Of a stretch of 23,493 bases of DNA, positions 1 to 7,401 are shown piece by piece. A program made the translations under genes and the position numbers. The notes below the pieces were generated by a model. That model searched no databases. It had not been told where the DNA came from and was given only the letters and a program-made list of their open reading frames with translations. Each line of letters opens with the position of its first letter. The first letter of the stretch is position 1. The stretch comes from a virus: positions 1 through 23,493 of the IMG/VR virus record IMGVR_UViG_3300012201_000009; one strand, written 5' to 3'.

Positions 1-1904
1 CCGGCCGCTGCGGCCTTGGTCACCTGGACGCCCGGAGCGGGCGCGGTGCCCGTTCCCTGAGCCGGGCCGGCGGCGGCGGCGAACGCGGTCTGCGCAGTGA
101 CGCCGGGCGCGGTGCCCGTGGCCGATGCGGGCCCGGCCAAAGCCGATGTGCCGGCCGACGTCGAGGCGGTGACACCCGGTGCCGTGCCCGTACCGGACCC
201 TGGCCCGGCGGCGGCGTTCGACGCGAGCGTCAGCGCGGGAGCAGGCGCAGTACCGGTCCCGGACGGGGCGCCGGGGACGGCCCGGCCGGCCAGGGCCAGC
301 GCCGGGCCGGGGGCCGTGCCCGTGCCGGCGGCCAGCCCGGCAGTCGCGCTGAACGCCGTCTGAGCCGCGACAGCAGGCGCAGTCCCGGTGCCCGCCGCCG
401 ATCCTGCGGACGCGTTCGACGCGAGCGTCAGTCCCGGCGCGGGAGCCGTGCCGGTGCCCTGCGCCGCGCCCGCGCTTGCGGACGTGCCGGACGGGGCGCC
501 GGCCGCGTAGTGCGCGGACACCTGCGCCTGCGACAGCACCGACTTGTACAGGGCGACCTCGTCGAGCAGGCCCAGCCACGCGCCCACCGTGACCGCCGCC
601 GCGTCGACGCCCATCGTGAACGCCGACGATGTGTCGGCGAACGTCTGCGCCGTGTGCGTGCCGGCCTGGTCGGCGCCGTCGACGTAGATGTGCGGCTGGG
701 TGGCCAGCGCCCGGGTGATGACGACGTGGTGCCACGCCGTCTGGTCGTTGAAGCTGGCCGTGGTGACGAAACAGTCGCCGGTGCCGGACTTGCGGATGAC
801 CCACTTGCCGGTCGAGTTCAGCCGGACGACGAACGCATTCGTGCCCTTGCCGAGCGAGTTCGCGATGGTCTGGCCGCTGGCGTAGCCGCCCCACTTATAC
901 CAGAACTCGATCGACCACGGACCGTCGCCGAGGTTGTACGCCGTGCCGGGGCTGGACGCGGTGCCGAGGTAGTCCAGGCCCGCCGACCCGGGGAGCGACA
1001 CGGCGGTGTCCGGGTCGCCGGCGATGCCGCCCGCCGCGCCGAACGTCGGCGTGCCGGTAGCAGCAGCGTTCACGCCGCCTGCGCACGACACCGCCGGGGC
1101 GGCAGCGTCGCCGAGCCGGTAGTACACCGACGGGCCGTCCGCCGCGACCGTGGCCGCGTACAACCCGGCGGCGGCGATCGGCTGCGGGGCGGTGCCCGTG
1201 CCGAGCGCCGCGCCCGCCGCCGCGCTCGTCGCCGGCTGGCTCAGCAGCGCAATCGTCAGGAACGCTTTCGGCGACGCGGCAGCCTGCGTCCAGGTGGTCG
1301 CGCCGCTCGCCCCAGCCGCAGCCAGCGTGCCATCCGCGATGTACGCGCCGCCGCCTGACCCGGTGGTGATCTGCGTCCCGGCGCGCTTGGCCAGCCCGGC
1401 CAGGCTGGCGTTCGTGAACGTCGTGATCTGCGTGGTGGTCGAGTCGGTGCCGCATGCCGCGACGACCACGACCAGTTCGCCCGCGACGGTCGTAGTGACG
1501 CCGACGTCGGTGCCGGACGTGTCGGACGCGGCCTCGACACCGCCGTTGGTCACGTCCCACGGGTTCCCAGACGTGACGCAGCCCGAGTAGGCGAGGATGA
1601 CGGCCCAGTTGTGGTCACCCGAGTCCGACATCGTGGGCGCGGTGAATCCGGCCACAACCCTCGCCCAGAACACCCGCAGGCCCGTGCCGGACCCGGACGT
1701 GCCGGCTGTGCCGGTGCCCTGCGGCGACCCGGTTACCTCAGCCCACGTGCCGACCGTCGACGTCGGCGCGGCAGTGCCGTTCTGGTTGCTGGTTTCCCAG
1801 ACCAGCAGCAGGATGTCGTCGACCTGGATCCCCGCCGGCAGGGCAGGCGTTGCCGCATTCAGTGACGAGGAGACTGCCCCGGCCGCGCGGAAGGCGGCCG
1901 GCAT
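1..1904 (-). CDS. Tail/surface protein with LamG-like domain and GTGTAP repeats (partial, runs off left edge)
   Basis: An open frame of 634 codons runs from an ATG at 1904 to the window edge with no stop. Residues 1-235 form a Gly/Thr/Val-rich beta-type domain (DILLLVWETSNQNG near the start, then SDSGDHNWAV and NPWDVTNGG) of the sort I know from N-terminal parts of phage tail or appendage proteins. Residues about 249-468 look like a concanavalin/LamG domain: PSVYYRLGD, SLPGSAGLDY, WSIEFWYKWGG, WHHVVITR, IYVDG, LLDEVALYKSVLS. From about 469 onward the chain is a low-complexity repeat with GTGTAP motifs. It begins four bases after the preceding gene's TAA. The likely role is a virion surface or tail protein that binds carbohydrate, or a spacer-bearing appendage; the LamG call is by pattern and the role is inferred. 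The C-terminus is not in the window. Confidence 0.75.
   Translation of the reverse strand, partial: MPAAFRAAGAVSSSLNAATPALPAGIQVDDILLLVWETSNQNGTAAPTSTVGTWAEVTGSPQGTGTAGTSGSGTGLRVFWARVVAGFTAPTMSDSGDHNWAVILAYSGCVTSGNPWDVTNGGVEAASDTSGTDVGVTTTVAGELVVVVAACGTDSTTTQITTFTNASLAGLAKRAGTQITTGSGGGAYIADGTLAAAGASGATTWTQAAASPKAFLTIALLSQPATSAAAGAALGTGTAPQPIAAAGLYAATVAADGPSVYYRLGDAAAPAVSCAGGVNAAATGTPTFGAAGGIAGDPDTAVSLPGSAGLDYLGTASSPGTAYNLGDGPWSIEFWYKWGGYASGQTIANSLGKGTNAFVVRLNSTGKWVIRKSGTGDCFVTTASFNDQTAWHHVVITRALATQPHIYVDGADQAGTHTAQTFADTSSAFTMGVDAAAVTVGAWLGLLDEVALYKSVLSQAQVSAHYAAGAPSGTSASAGAAQGTGTAPAPGLTLASNASAGSAAGTGTAPAVAAQTAFSATAGLAAGTGTAPGPALALAGRAVPGAPSGTGTAPAPALTLASNAAAGPGSGTGTAPGVTASTSAGTSALAGPASATGTAPGVTAQTAFAAAAGPAQGTGTAPAPGVQVTKAAAA
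20..475 (-). repeat. Degenerate GTGTAP protein repeat array
   Basis: Within the tail protein, GTGTAP (once ATGTAP) recurs about every 20-28 residues, followed by proline/alanine and stretches such as LTLASNA or AQTAFSA. Seven copies lie between the LamG domain and the window edge, and a single copy (LGTGTAPQP) precedes the LamG domain near 1180-1200. The copies are diverged at DNA level. They look like a flexible or fibrous spacer built by internal duplication. Confidence 0.75.
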
Positions 1905-1907
1905 GGG

Positions 1908-2240
1908 TTACTCGGGGTTCGTGCCAGAACCGGAGTTCTGCACAGCGGCGTAAACGCCGCCGTCACCCAGCGCGCCCGTGACCTGGGCGGCGAGCGCGTA
2001 ACCGGTTTCTTCGGTGTCGGTTTCGAGGTGCAGCGTCCAGGTCAACTGCCCGTTGGCGGCCGGGCCGTTCGGGTCGTCGTTGGCCGGGGGGATCAGCGCC
2101 ATCACCTGCTGGCCGGAACCTGCCGGGCGGATGCTGCCGTAGTTCTGGTTCCGCCACGTGCTCAGCCAGGTGTCGGCACCCAGCGCCTCCTGGACAGTCG
2201 CGTACTGAAGCGTTCCTATGAAAAGCAGCCGTGCGGTCAT
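1908..2240 (-). CDS. Small phage structural-region protein, 110 aa, function unknown
   Basis: The gene starts at ATG 2240 behind a purine-rich AGGAAAGGGA site and ends with TAA at 1908, four bases before the large tail protein. It has no signal peptide, membrane segment or metal motif. The sequence is rich in Gly/Asn/Thr in the second half (ANDDPNGPAANGQLTW, then TDTEETGYALAAQVTG), consistent with a compact beta protein. Its place between capsid and tail genes suggests a head-completion, decoration or tail component. I do not recognise the family and assign no function. Confidence 0.7.
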   Translation of the reverse strand: MTARLLFIGTLQYATVQEALGADTWLSTWRNQNYGSIRPAGSGQQVMALIPPANDDPNGPAANGQLTWTLHLETDTEETGYALAAQVTGALGDGGVYAAVQNSGSGTNPE

Positions 2241-2258
2241 CTTGTCCCTTTCCTGTGG

Positions 2259-2741
2259 TCAGAGCGCGAGCCGGAAGATCCCGTTGACGTCCCAGACCAC
2301 GGTGAATGTCCCGGCGGTCACCGCCGAGGGCTGCGTGCCGAACGCGTGGTACGTCATGCCGGGGTCGGCGACCGGCGTGGTGATCGTGTCGTCGTAGACC
2401 ATCACGCCGTACGCCGACACCGTGACGTTGCCGCCGCCCGCCGTGTCGGCCGCGTCGTACCAGGCGGTCGCCGCCGTCGCGACCTGCAGGGCGCCCGAGA
2501 CGAGGGGCCGCCCGCCCGCAACCCAGTTCGTCACGTCGGTGACCTCGGACGTGGAGAGCCACTGCCCGCCGGCGCCGTTGTACGCGTTGTGCGCGATCGT
2601 GTCGTCCTGGTTCGGCGTCGGCGTGTTCCCGAACAGCGCCGCCTTCGGCACGTCAGCCGCGCCGAGCGCCCACGCCGAGGTGTTCGCCAGCGCGTCGAGC
2701 AGGAAACTCCGCATGATCTTGCTGCTAGTCCCGAACGTCAC
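2259..2741 (-). CDS. Probable phage structural protein, 160 aa
   Basis: It starts at GTG 2741, with a GGAGGG ribosome binding site that lies in the end of the upstream gene. The 160 residues contain alternating hydrophobic and Gly/Thr/Asp-rich beta-like segments (NVTVSAYGVMVYDD, TAGTFTVVWDVNGIFRL) and an N-terminal helical part (IMRSFLLDALA). There is no transmembrane segment. The beta-rich composition and the location among small genes between capsid and tail fit a virion component such as a minor head or tail-tube-type protein. The exact role cannot be read from the sequence. Confidence 0.7.
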   Translation of the reverse strand: MTFGTSSKIMRSFLLDALANTSAWALGAADVPKAALFGNTPTPNQDDTIAHNAYNGAGGQWLSTSEVTDVTNWVAGGRPLVSGALQVATAATAWYDAADTAGGGNVTVSAYGVMVYDDTITTPVADPGMTYHAFGTQPSAVTAGTFTVVWDVNGIFRLAL

Positions 2742-2744
2742 CGC

Positions 2745-3017
2745 TCAGCCCTCCCCGCCCGCCGCCGCCGCCTTCAGGGCGTCTGCCTTAGCCCGCGCCG
2801 CCTCGGCTTCGGCCTCAGCGTCGGCAAGCGCCCGCCGGGCGTCAGCCAGCTCGGCGTTCAGTTCCGCCTTGGCGACCTTGGCCCGCACCTGCTCGACCAC
2901 CAGGGCGACGTGCGCGGCGTCGGCTGCCGCCGCCGCGACCTCGCTGGCCAGCGGCACCGCCGGGCCGAGCTGGCCGTCTGCCGCGCCGGCCGTGCCAGCG
3001 CCGGATGCACTAGTCAT
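2745..3017 (-). CDS. Ala-rich coiled-coil protein, 90 aa
   Basis: The chosen start is ATG 3017, which has a GAGAGG site 11 bases upstream; the longer frame beginning further upstream is Arg-rich and reads as non-coding. After a short Gly/Ala leader the protein is almost entirely helical: roughly residues 30-83 are Ala/Glu/Arg/Lys heptads (AELADARRALADAEAEAEA), a strong coiled-coil pattern. It ends three bases before the start of the 160-residue structural gene. It could be a small scaffold, chaperone or connector-associated protein; this is inference from structure and position only. Confidence 0.65.
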   Translation of the reverse strand: MTSASGAGTAGAADGQLGPAVPLASEVAAAAADAAHVALVVEQVRAKVAKAELNAELADARRALADAEAEAEAARAKADALKAAAAGGEG

Positions 3018-3048
3018 CGGTGTGCAGTCCTCTCTTGTGTCGCCTCGC

Positions 3049-3375
3049 TCAGCGGACGTCGCTGACCCGGCCCTGCGCCAGCGGCGCGAACACCGCCAGG
3101 TCGTTGCTGCCGTCCGCCCGCTCGGTCCGCACCCCCGCGTACGGCCGGCCGTCATCACCAGACCGCTGGATCTCCGACCCCAGGTACTCCTCGCGGCCGA
3201 CCGCGACGACCTTGCAGTCCATCCCGGCTGGCACGAGCGGCGCCTTGAGCATGTGCAGGCGCGGGCACGGGTGGAACCGGGCCGCGTTCGGCGGCAGCGG
3301 CCGGGTCCGGTCCTCCAGGCCGCAGTTCGGGCACTTCCAGTCCTGCCACGCGTCGAGCAGGACCGCGCCGCGCAT
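3049..3375 (-). CDS. Small zinc-ribbon-like phage protein, 108 aa
   Basis: The start is taken as ATG 3375, which overlaps the upstream TGA (TGATG); a GTG one codon earlier is also possible. The N-terminus has WKCPNCG and, about 20 residues later, FHPCPRLH, giving Cys/His pairs that could bind one zinc ion. The C-terminal half (REEYLG, RPYAGVRTERADGSNDLAVFAP) matches my memory of a conserved small protein found in head-tail regions of actinobacteriophages. No enzymatic motif is seen. A structural or assembly role is inferred from context. Confidence 0.7.
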   Translation of the reverse strand: MRGAVLLDAWQDWKCPNCGLEDRTRPLPPNAARFHPCPRLHMLKAPLVPAGMDCKVVAVGREEYLGSEIQRSGDDGRPYAGVRTERADGSNDLAVFAPLAQGRVSDVR

Positions 3376-3656
3376 CACGTCTTGCCGGCGGCGGCTTTGG
3401 ACAGCCCGGCCTTGGCCGCAGGCTTCGCGGGCGTGGCCGCCTCTGGCTCGGACTCGGCGGCCGGTTCCGGGGCCAGCCGCGCGGCCCGCGCCTCCCGCGA
3501 CGCCGCCAGTTCCTCGCTGGTGCCGATGACCTTGGCGGTCACCACGTCGTTGGGCAGCTTGGCCGTCGGCTCGAACAGTTCGCCGACCTGGTACAGCAGT
3601 TCCCCGTTCGCGCCGTGGGCCGGCTGGGTGACCATCAGCAGGATGCGGTCCGTCAT
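3375..3656 (-). CDS. Small protein with Ala/Pro/Lys-rich tail, 93 aa, unknown function
   Basis: It starts at ATG 3656 with a GGAAGGG site nine bases upstream, and its TGA overlaps the next start. Residues 1-50 look like a small folded domain (ILLMVTQPAHGANGELLYQVGELFEP). Residues 52-93 are low-complexity Ala/Glu/Pro turning to Ala/Lys, probably disordered and with a basic end. It lies directly after the glycosyltransferase gene. Nothing in the sequence points to a specific activity. Confidence 0.65.
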   Translation of the reverse strand: MTDRILLMVTQPAHGANGELLYQVGELFEPTAKLPNDVVTAKVIGTSEELAASREARAARLAPEPAAESEPEAATPAKPAAKAGLSKAAAGKT

Positions 3657-3682
3657 CGCGGGTTTCCCTTCCTCGGGTCCGG

Positions 3683-5563
3683 TTACTCGCCGGCGGGCTT
3701 GGGCTCGGCTGCCAGGTACGGGGCGACCGCGCCGTCTTTCAGCACGATGTTGACCTCGCTGTGCGCGTACCCGAGGCTGTCGAGCATCCCGGTCAGCTCG
3801 GCCAGCTTGTAGTAGCCGTAGATGTCGTGCCGCTCGATCAGCAGCTTCGGCCGCAGCCGGTCCAGGGTGCCCGCCATGCCGGTCAGCGCCCGCAGGTCCG
3901 CGCCCTCGACGTCGAGCTTCACCAGGTCGATGCGCGGCTCGCTGGCGAGCAGGTGATCCAGCGGCACCGCCGGCACTGTCCCGTCACCGTCCCCCAGCCC
4001 GGCGGGCAGCACCCGGGTCGACCCGCCCGCGACCCGCCGGTTCGGGTCGTCCAGCCGCAGCCGGGTGACCTCGTCCCACGCGGCCACGTTCAGCACCTCC
4101 ACGTTCGCCACCTGATTGAGTTCCAGGTGCGCGCGCAGCACCGCCGCCGTGGCCGGGTTGGCCTCCACCGCGATCACCGCCGACGCCCGCTTCGCCATCC
4201 GCAGCGACCACCGGCCAACATGGGCGCCGACGTCCAGGAACACGCCGCCCTCGGGCAGCATCCCGGTCAGGACCGGCTCCAGCCACTCCTCGTGCCCGGT
4301 CGCGATCCAGTCGTCGGTATGCCCGCCACGCTGGATCCACCGCAGCCCGTCCGACTCGGCCGTCGGCAGCGGCAGGCCGCCCCGCCCCGCGCTCACCGGG
4401 GCCGCGCCCGCGTACTGGGCCAGCATCTCGACCAGCGGCTTCCAGTACTGCGCGTACACCAGGTCCGCGTCGTACTGCTCGGCGAAAGCCCTCGCCCTCT
4501 GCCGCAGGCCCGGGTTCCTGGCTGTCCGCCACGCCCGGTCCAGCGCCGTGCCGACCGACCTGACCAGCGGCGTCGCCCACCACGCCTCGTCGTCGGGCTG
4601 CCAGTACGGCTGACACTCAGCGGCCCACCCGGCGCCGAGGTACTCCGGCTGCGCCGAGTTGTCGCCGACGATCACCGGCACCCCGGCCGCCTGGCACTCC
4701 ATCGCGGGCAGGCCGAACCCCTCCCCGTACGACGTCATCAGGCCGACGTCGGAGCAGCCCAGCAGCCGCGCCACGTACGTCGGCGTGTAAACCCCGCTGA
4801 CCTGGCCGTACATGTCGCTGATGTGGGTGCAGTCCATCAGGCCCAGGTCATCGAGCAGCGGCACCAGGTCCAGCCCGTAGGGGCTGCGGGCCATCGTGTG
4901 CAGGAACAGCCGCGCCTCCGGGTGCCGGCCCCGGAACGCGGCGAACGCGGCCAGGTTCTCGCCGAACGCCTTCCGCGCCGGGCTGGTGCCCTTGTTCGCC
5001 GCCACCATCGTCACCAGGAACGCGTCCTGCGGCACCGTCAGCCGGTCCCGCGCCTCCGCCCGCTCCGCGTCGTCCAGCGGCCGGAACACCCCGCAGTCAA
5101 TGCCGTGCGGCGCGAAGTACGGGTCCAGGCCCGCGTTCCGCATCGCCGTCACGCCGTGCTGGCTCATCGCGATCGGCAGCGCCCGCGACGCCTTGAAGAA
5201 CCCCCGGTCACCCGCCGACAGCTTGTCGGAGTGGACCGGCGTCCACACCGCCGTCGCCAGCCCTGCCAGGCTCCCCGGGTCCAGGCACCAGGCGTCATAC
5301 AGCGCCAGGACCAGCCCCGGCCGACCGGCGAAGAAATGCCGGGCGTGCTCGCCGATGATGTCGTTGTTGCAGGCCACCAGGCCGACCGGCAGGCACAAGA
5401 TGTCCTTCCAGTACTGTGGCTGGCCGTTCAGGCCCGTCATGCACGCGATCGCCACGTCGTGGCCGTCGGCCTTCAGCCGCTCGGCGAGCAGCGCGGTCTG
5501 CTGCCCGTAACCCGACGCCAGCCACGGCCCGTTCGAGTCGAGCAGGATCGGGAACCCGGTCAC
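3683..5563 (-). CDS. Glycosyltransferase (GT4-like) fused to FkbM-type methyltransferase
   Basis: This 626-residue protein has two enzymatic halves. Residues 1-390 resemble a GT-B family 4 glycosyltransferase: a sugar-nucleotide site with the EX7E signature E281-GFGLPAM-E289, preceded by SYG, and HGID at 153-156. Residues about 405-615 resemble an FkbM methyltransferase: SAM-binding motif LDVGAHVG (443-450), acidic VEANP (466-470), VKLDVEGAD (548-556) and LLIERH (574-579). The GTG start overlaps the upstream stop as GTGA. It sits among head genes on the same strand, which suggests it adds a sugar to a virion protein or host glycan and methylates it; the substrate is unknown. Both domain calls rest on motifs seen; the virion-decoration role is inferred. 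Confidence 0.88.
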   Translation of the reverse strand: MTGFPILLDSNGPWLASGYGQQTALLAERLKADGHDVAIACMTGLNGQPQYWKDILCLPVGLVACNNDIIGEHARHFFAGRPGLVLALYDAWCLDPGSLAGLATAVWTPVHSDKLSAGDRGFFKASRALPIAMSQHGVTAMRNAGLDPYFAPHGIDCGVFRPLDDAERAEARDRLTVPQDAFLVTMVAANKGTSPARKAFGENLAAFAAFRGRHPEARLFLHTMARSPYGLDLVPLLDDLGLMDCTHISDMYGQVSGVYTPTYVARLLGCSDVGLMTSYGEGFGLPAMECQAAGVPVIVGDNSAQPEYLGAGWAAECQPYWQPDDEAWWATPLVRSVGTALDRAWRTARNPGLRQRARAFAEQYDADLVYAQYWKPLVEMLAQYAGAAPVSAGRGGLPLPTAESDGLRWIQRGGHTDDWIATGHEEWLEPVLTGMLPEGGVFLDVGAHVGRWSLRMAKRASAVIAVEANPATAAVLRAHLELNQVANVEVLNVAAWDEVTRLRLDDPNRRVAGGSTRVLPAGLGDGDGTVPAVPLDHLLASEPRIDLVKLDVEGADLRALTGMAGTLDRLRPKLLIERHDIYGYYKLAELTGMLDSLGYAHSEVNIVLKDGAVAPYLAAEPKPAGE

Positions 5564-5835
5564 TGCGCCACCGCCTCATACGTCGCAGCGAAGATCGCCG
5601 GCTTGCACGGGTAGAACTCGCCCTCCACGCCCCGGATGACCCAGTCGCCCGGGTCGGCGTGCATGGTTCCCTCCAGCGTGCGGATCTCGATGTGCGGCAC
5701 CGGGACGCCGTCGTCGTAGGTGTAGCGGACGTCCCCGCCGCACCACCTGGCCAGCCGGACCGCCGTGGCCTCCCGGTTCACGTCGTCGGCGAACAGCTCG
5801 GCGTCGACCACGACGGGCCTCTTGCGGAACTTCAT
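5560..5835 (-). CDS. Conserved small phage protein (PGDWVIRG family), 91 aa
   Basis: It starts at ATG 5835 with an AGGGGAG ribosome binding site. The central and C-terminal motif PGDWVIRGVEGEFYPCKP, followed by FAATYEAV, is one I recognise from a widespread phage protein of unknown function that occurs in many unrelated tailed phages. The N-terminus (KFRKRPVVVDAELF) is also typical. It couples by GTGA overlap to the glycosyltransferase gene and follows the capsid gene across an intergenic region with strong secondary structure. No membrane segment or catalytic motif is visible. Confidence 0.8.
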   Translation of the reverse strand: MKFRKRPVVVDAELFADDVNREATAVRLARWCGGDVRYTYDDGVPVPHIEIRTLEGTMHADPGDWVIRGVEGEFYPCKPAIFAATYEAVAQ

Positions 5836-5894
5836 GTGATCTCCCCTATGGTGTCCGGGACGCGGCGCGCATAGGGGTACACGCCGCGCCCCGG
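5836..5894 (-). promoter_or_regulatory. Candidate RNA switch: hairpin versus ribosome-binding-site masking helix
   Basis: On the minus strand, CCCCTATG (5877-5870) lies in the loop of the strong post-capsid hairpin. It is perfectly complementary over eight bases to CATAGGGG (5850-5843), which includes most of the AGGGGAG ribosome binding site of the 91-residue gene. The two helices cannot both form easily because only four bases link them. The RNA could therefore alternate between hairpin formed with site free, and site masked. Complementarity is seen directly; regulation is inferred. Confidence 0.5.
5855..5894 (-). terminator. Strong hairpin after capsid gene, probable intrinsic (partial) terminator
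   Basis: CCGGGGCGCGGCG pairs with CGCCGCGTCCCGG (13 pairs, one of them G-T), with a 14-base loop. It begins 22 bases after the capsid stop codon. There is no T-run, which is common for terminators of high-GC actinobacteria. It would raise capsid transcript abundance relative to downstream genes. Confidence 0.6.
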
Positions 5895-5916
5895 AGATGA
5901 AGGTGACGCCGGCCGG

Positions 5917-7401
5917 TCAGCCGGTGCCGTTGGCGAGCCACCGAAACGCGTTGGCCGTCGCGACGCCGCTTCCTACGCGCCAGTAGTAGAACCAGCCCTG
6001 CTGGCCGGTAGGCATGTTCGCCGTGCCCGCGCCCTTGATCAGCGGGTCGAACAGCATCGTGGTTCCGATGCGGTCCACGATGACGAACTTCGACCAGTCG
6101 CCGAACACGGCGAGCGCCGAGGTGAGCGCCGTGCCGATCGCCGTGGACGCGGTGAGCGACGGCGACTCAAGGATGGGCTTGTCGAGCAGCCGCTCCGGCT
6201 GACCGGCGCCCAGGTTGGCCCAGAAGGACCCGCCGCCGTACTGGTCGAGCGCGCGGATCGCGTTGATGTTGCGGATGTTCGACACCCAGCCCACCCGTGG
6301 CGACAGCCGGAACCTGGCGCCGAGCGCGGCGTTCAGGTTGTAGATGTTCACCACGCAGCCGGTGCCGGCCGACAGGCCGCCCACGGCCACGGTGCCGCCG
6401 AGGGTGGACGCGAGGACGCGCTGCGCGGTGCCCATCGCGTTGATGATGCCGAGCGGCTGCCCGGCCGTCAGCACGCCGCCGGTTCCGACCGCGAACGCCA
6501 GCTCCTCGGCGACGTCCTTGGCGTCGGCCAGGAGCCCGGGGAGCTGCTCGGCGAAGTTGGTGTCGCCCATGACCTCGAACGACCCCAGGACCCACGCGGC
6601 GCCCTTCTTGGGGTAGATCTGGATCTGCCCGACGGCCGGGTTGGCGTCGGTGGCCTGGCCCGCCTCGTCCAGCCACGCCGTGGTCACGCCCGCGCTGTTC
6701 ACTCCCTGCCACGCATTGGACGTGGTCTGCTTGACCTCCGCAAGCCGCCGGTACGGGTTCGTCGACCCGTCGGAGGTCAAGATGATCGTCGGGTCAAGCA
6801 CGTACGGCAGCAGGTAGCCGCCCGATGCGGTTCCCAACGTCAGGGACCGCTGCGCGGACCGCAGGCCCTCGCCCTGCGGGTCGTTCAGGTACTCCTCGAA
6901 ACTGTCCATGTACTCGTCATGGCCGGTCAGGAGCATGTGCCGGGCGATGTTCGGCGACCCCGCCTTCCGGGTCGCCGCCTCGCCCCGGTCGCCGAACAGC
7001 AGGCCCCGCTTGTCGTGCAGCTCGACCGCGTTCTTGGCGCGGGCGATCATGTCCTTCGGCGTGACCAGCATCCGGCGGACCTTGTCCAGCTCGGCGAACG
7101 GGTCGAGCCGGGTCATGAACTCCGGCGTGCGGGTCCGCTCGATCGTCGCCACGCTGCCGGCGTCGCCGCCGCCGCCGTCGCCGCTCTCCCCGCCGCCCTC
7201 GCGGGCCGACCGGTTGATCAGCTTCAGCTTCTCCATGCGCTCCACGATCGGCGCCTTGCGGGCGTCCAGATCCTGGTGCTCCTGGATCAGCGTGTCACGG
7301 AGGTCGCCGTGGTCCTCCTCGGTGGTGTCCTCTGCGGTGGCGAGGGCGTTCAGTTCCGACCTGATGGCGGCCTGCCGCTCCTCGATCTCGGAGAGCTTCA
7401 T
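5917..7401 (-). CDS. Major capsid protein, HK97 fold
   Basis: The chosen start is ATG 7401 (MKLSEIEERQ), with GGGAGG nine bases upstream and an ATGA overlap with the protease stop. The 494-residue product has an N-terminal coiled-coil region (about 1-65, with further charged sequence to about 110) like the HK97 delta/scaffold domain that is removed by the protease. It is followed by a typical phage_capsid domain: GTASGGYLLPYVLDPTII, SNAWQGV, YPKKGAAWVLGSFE, LPGLLADAKDVAEELAFAVG, GQPLGIINA. The upstream protease and following terminator-like hairpin fit this role. The cleavage site cannot be set from sequence but lies plausibly near 90-115. Confidence 0.93.
   Translation of the reverse strand: MKLSEIEERQAAIRSELNALATAEDTTEEDHGDLRDTLIQEHQDLDARKAPIVERMEKLKLINRSAREGGGESGDGGGGDAGSVATIERTRTPEFMTRLDPFAELDKVRRMLVTPKDMIARAKNAVELHDKRGLLFGDRGEAATRKAGSPNIARHMLLTGHDEYMDSFEEYLNDPQGEGLRSAQRSLTLGTASGGYLLPYVLDPTIILTSDGSTNPYRRLAEVKQTTSNAWQGVNSAGVTTAWLDEAGQATDANPAVGQIQIYPKKGAAWVLGSFEVMGDTNFAEQLPGLLADAKDVAEELAFAVGTGGVLTAGQPLGIINAMGTAQRVLASTLGGTVAVGGLSAGTGCVVNIYNLNAALGARFRLSPRVGWVSNIRNINAIRALDQYGGGSFWANLGAGQPERLLDKPILESPSLTASTAIGTALTSALAVFGDWSKFVIVDRIGTTMLFDPLIKGAGTANMPTGQQGWFYYWRVGSGVATANAFRWLANGTG

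Noticed and set aside
97-363. Plus-strand frame with repeated GAVPVP
   Set aside because: It is the antisense reading of the GTGTAP repeats in the minus-strand tail protein.
3761-5614. A 617-codon plus-strand open frame opposite the glycosyltransferase gene
   Set aside because: Its product is Arg/Pro/His/Gln-rich low-complexity sequence typical of the antisense of a GC-rich gene, whereas the minus strand has clear enzyme motifs.
5843-5894. Interpreting both helices after the capsid gene as one H-type pseudoknot
   Set aside because: Only four bases would have to cross a 13-pair stem, which is sterically implausible; mutually exclusive helices are more reasonable.
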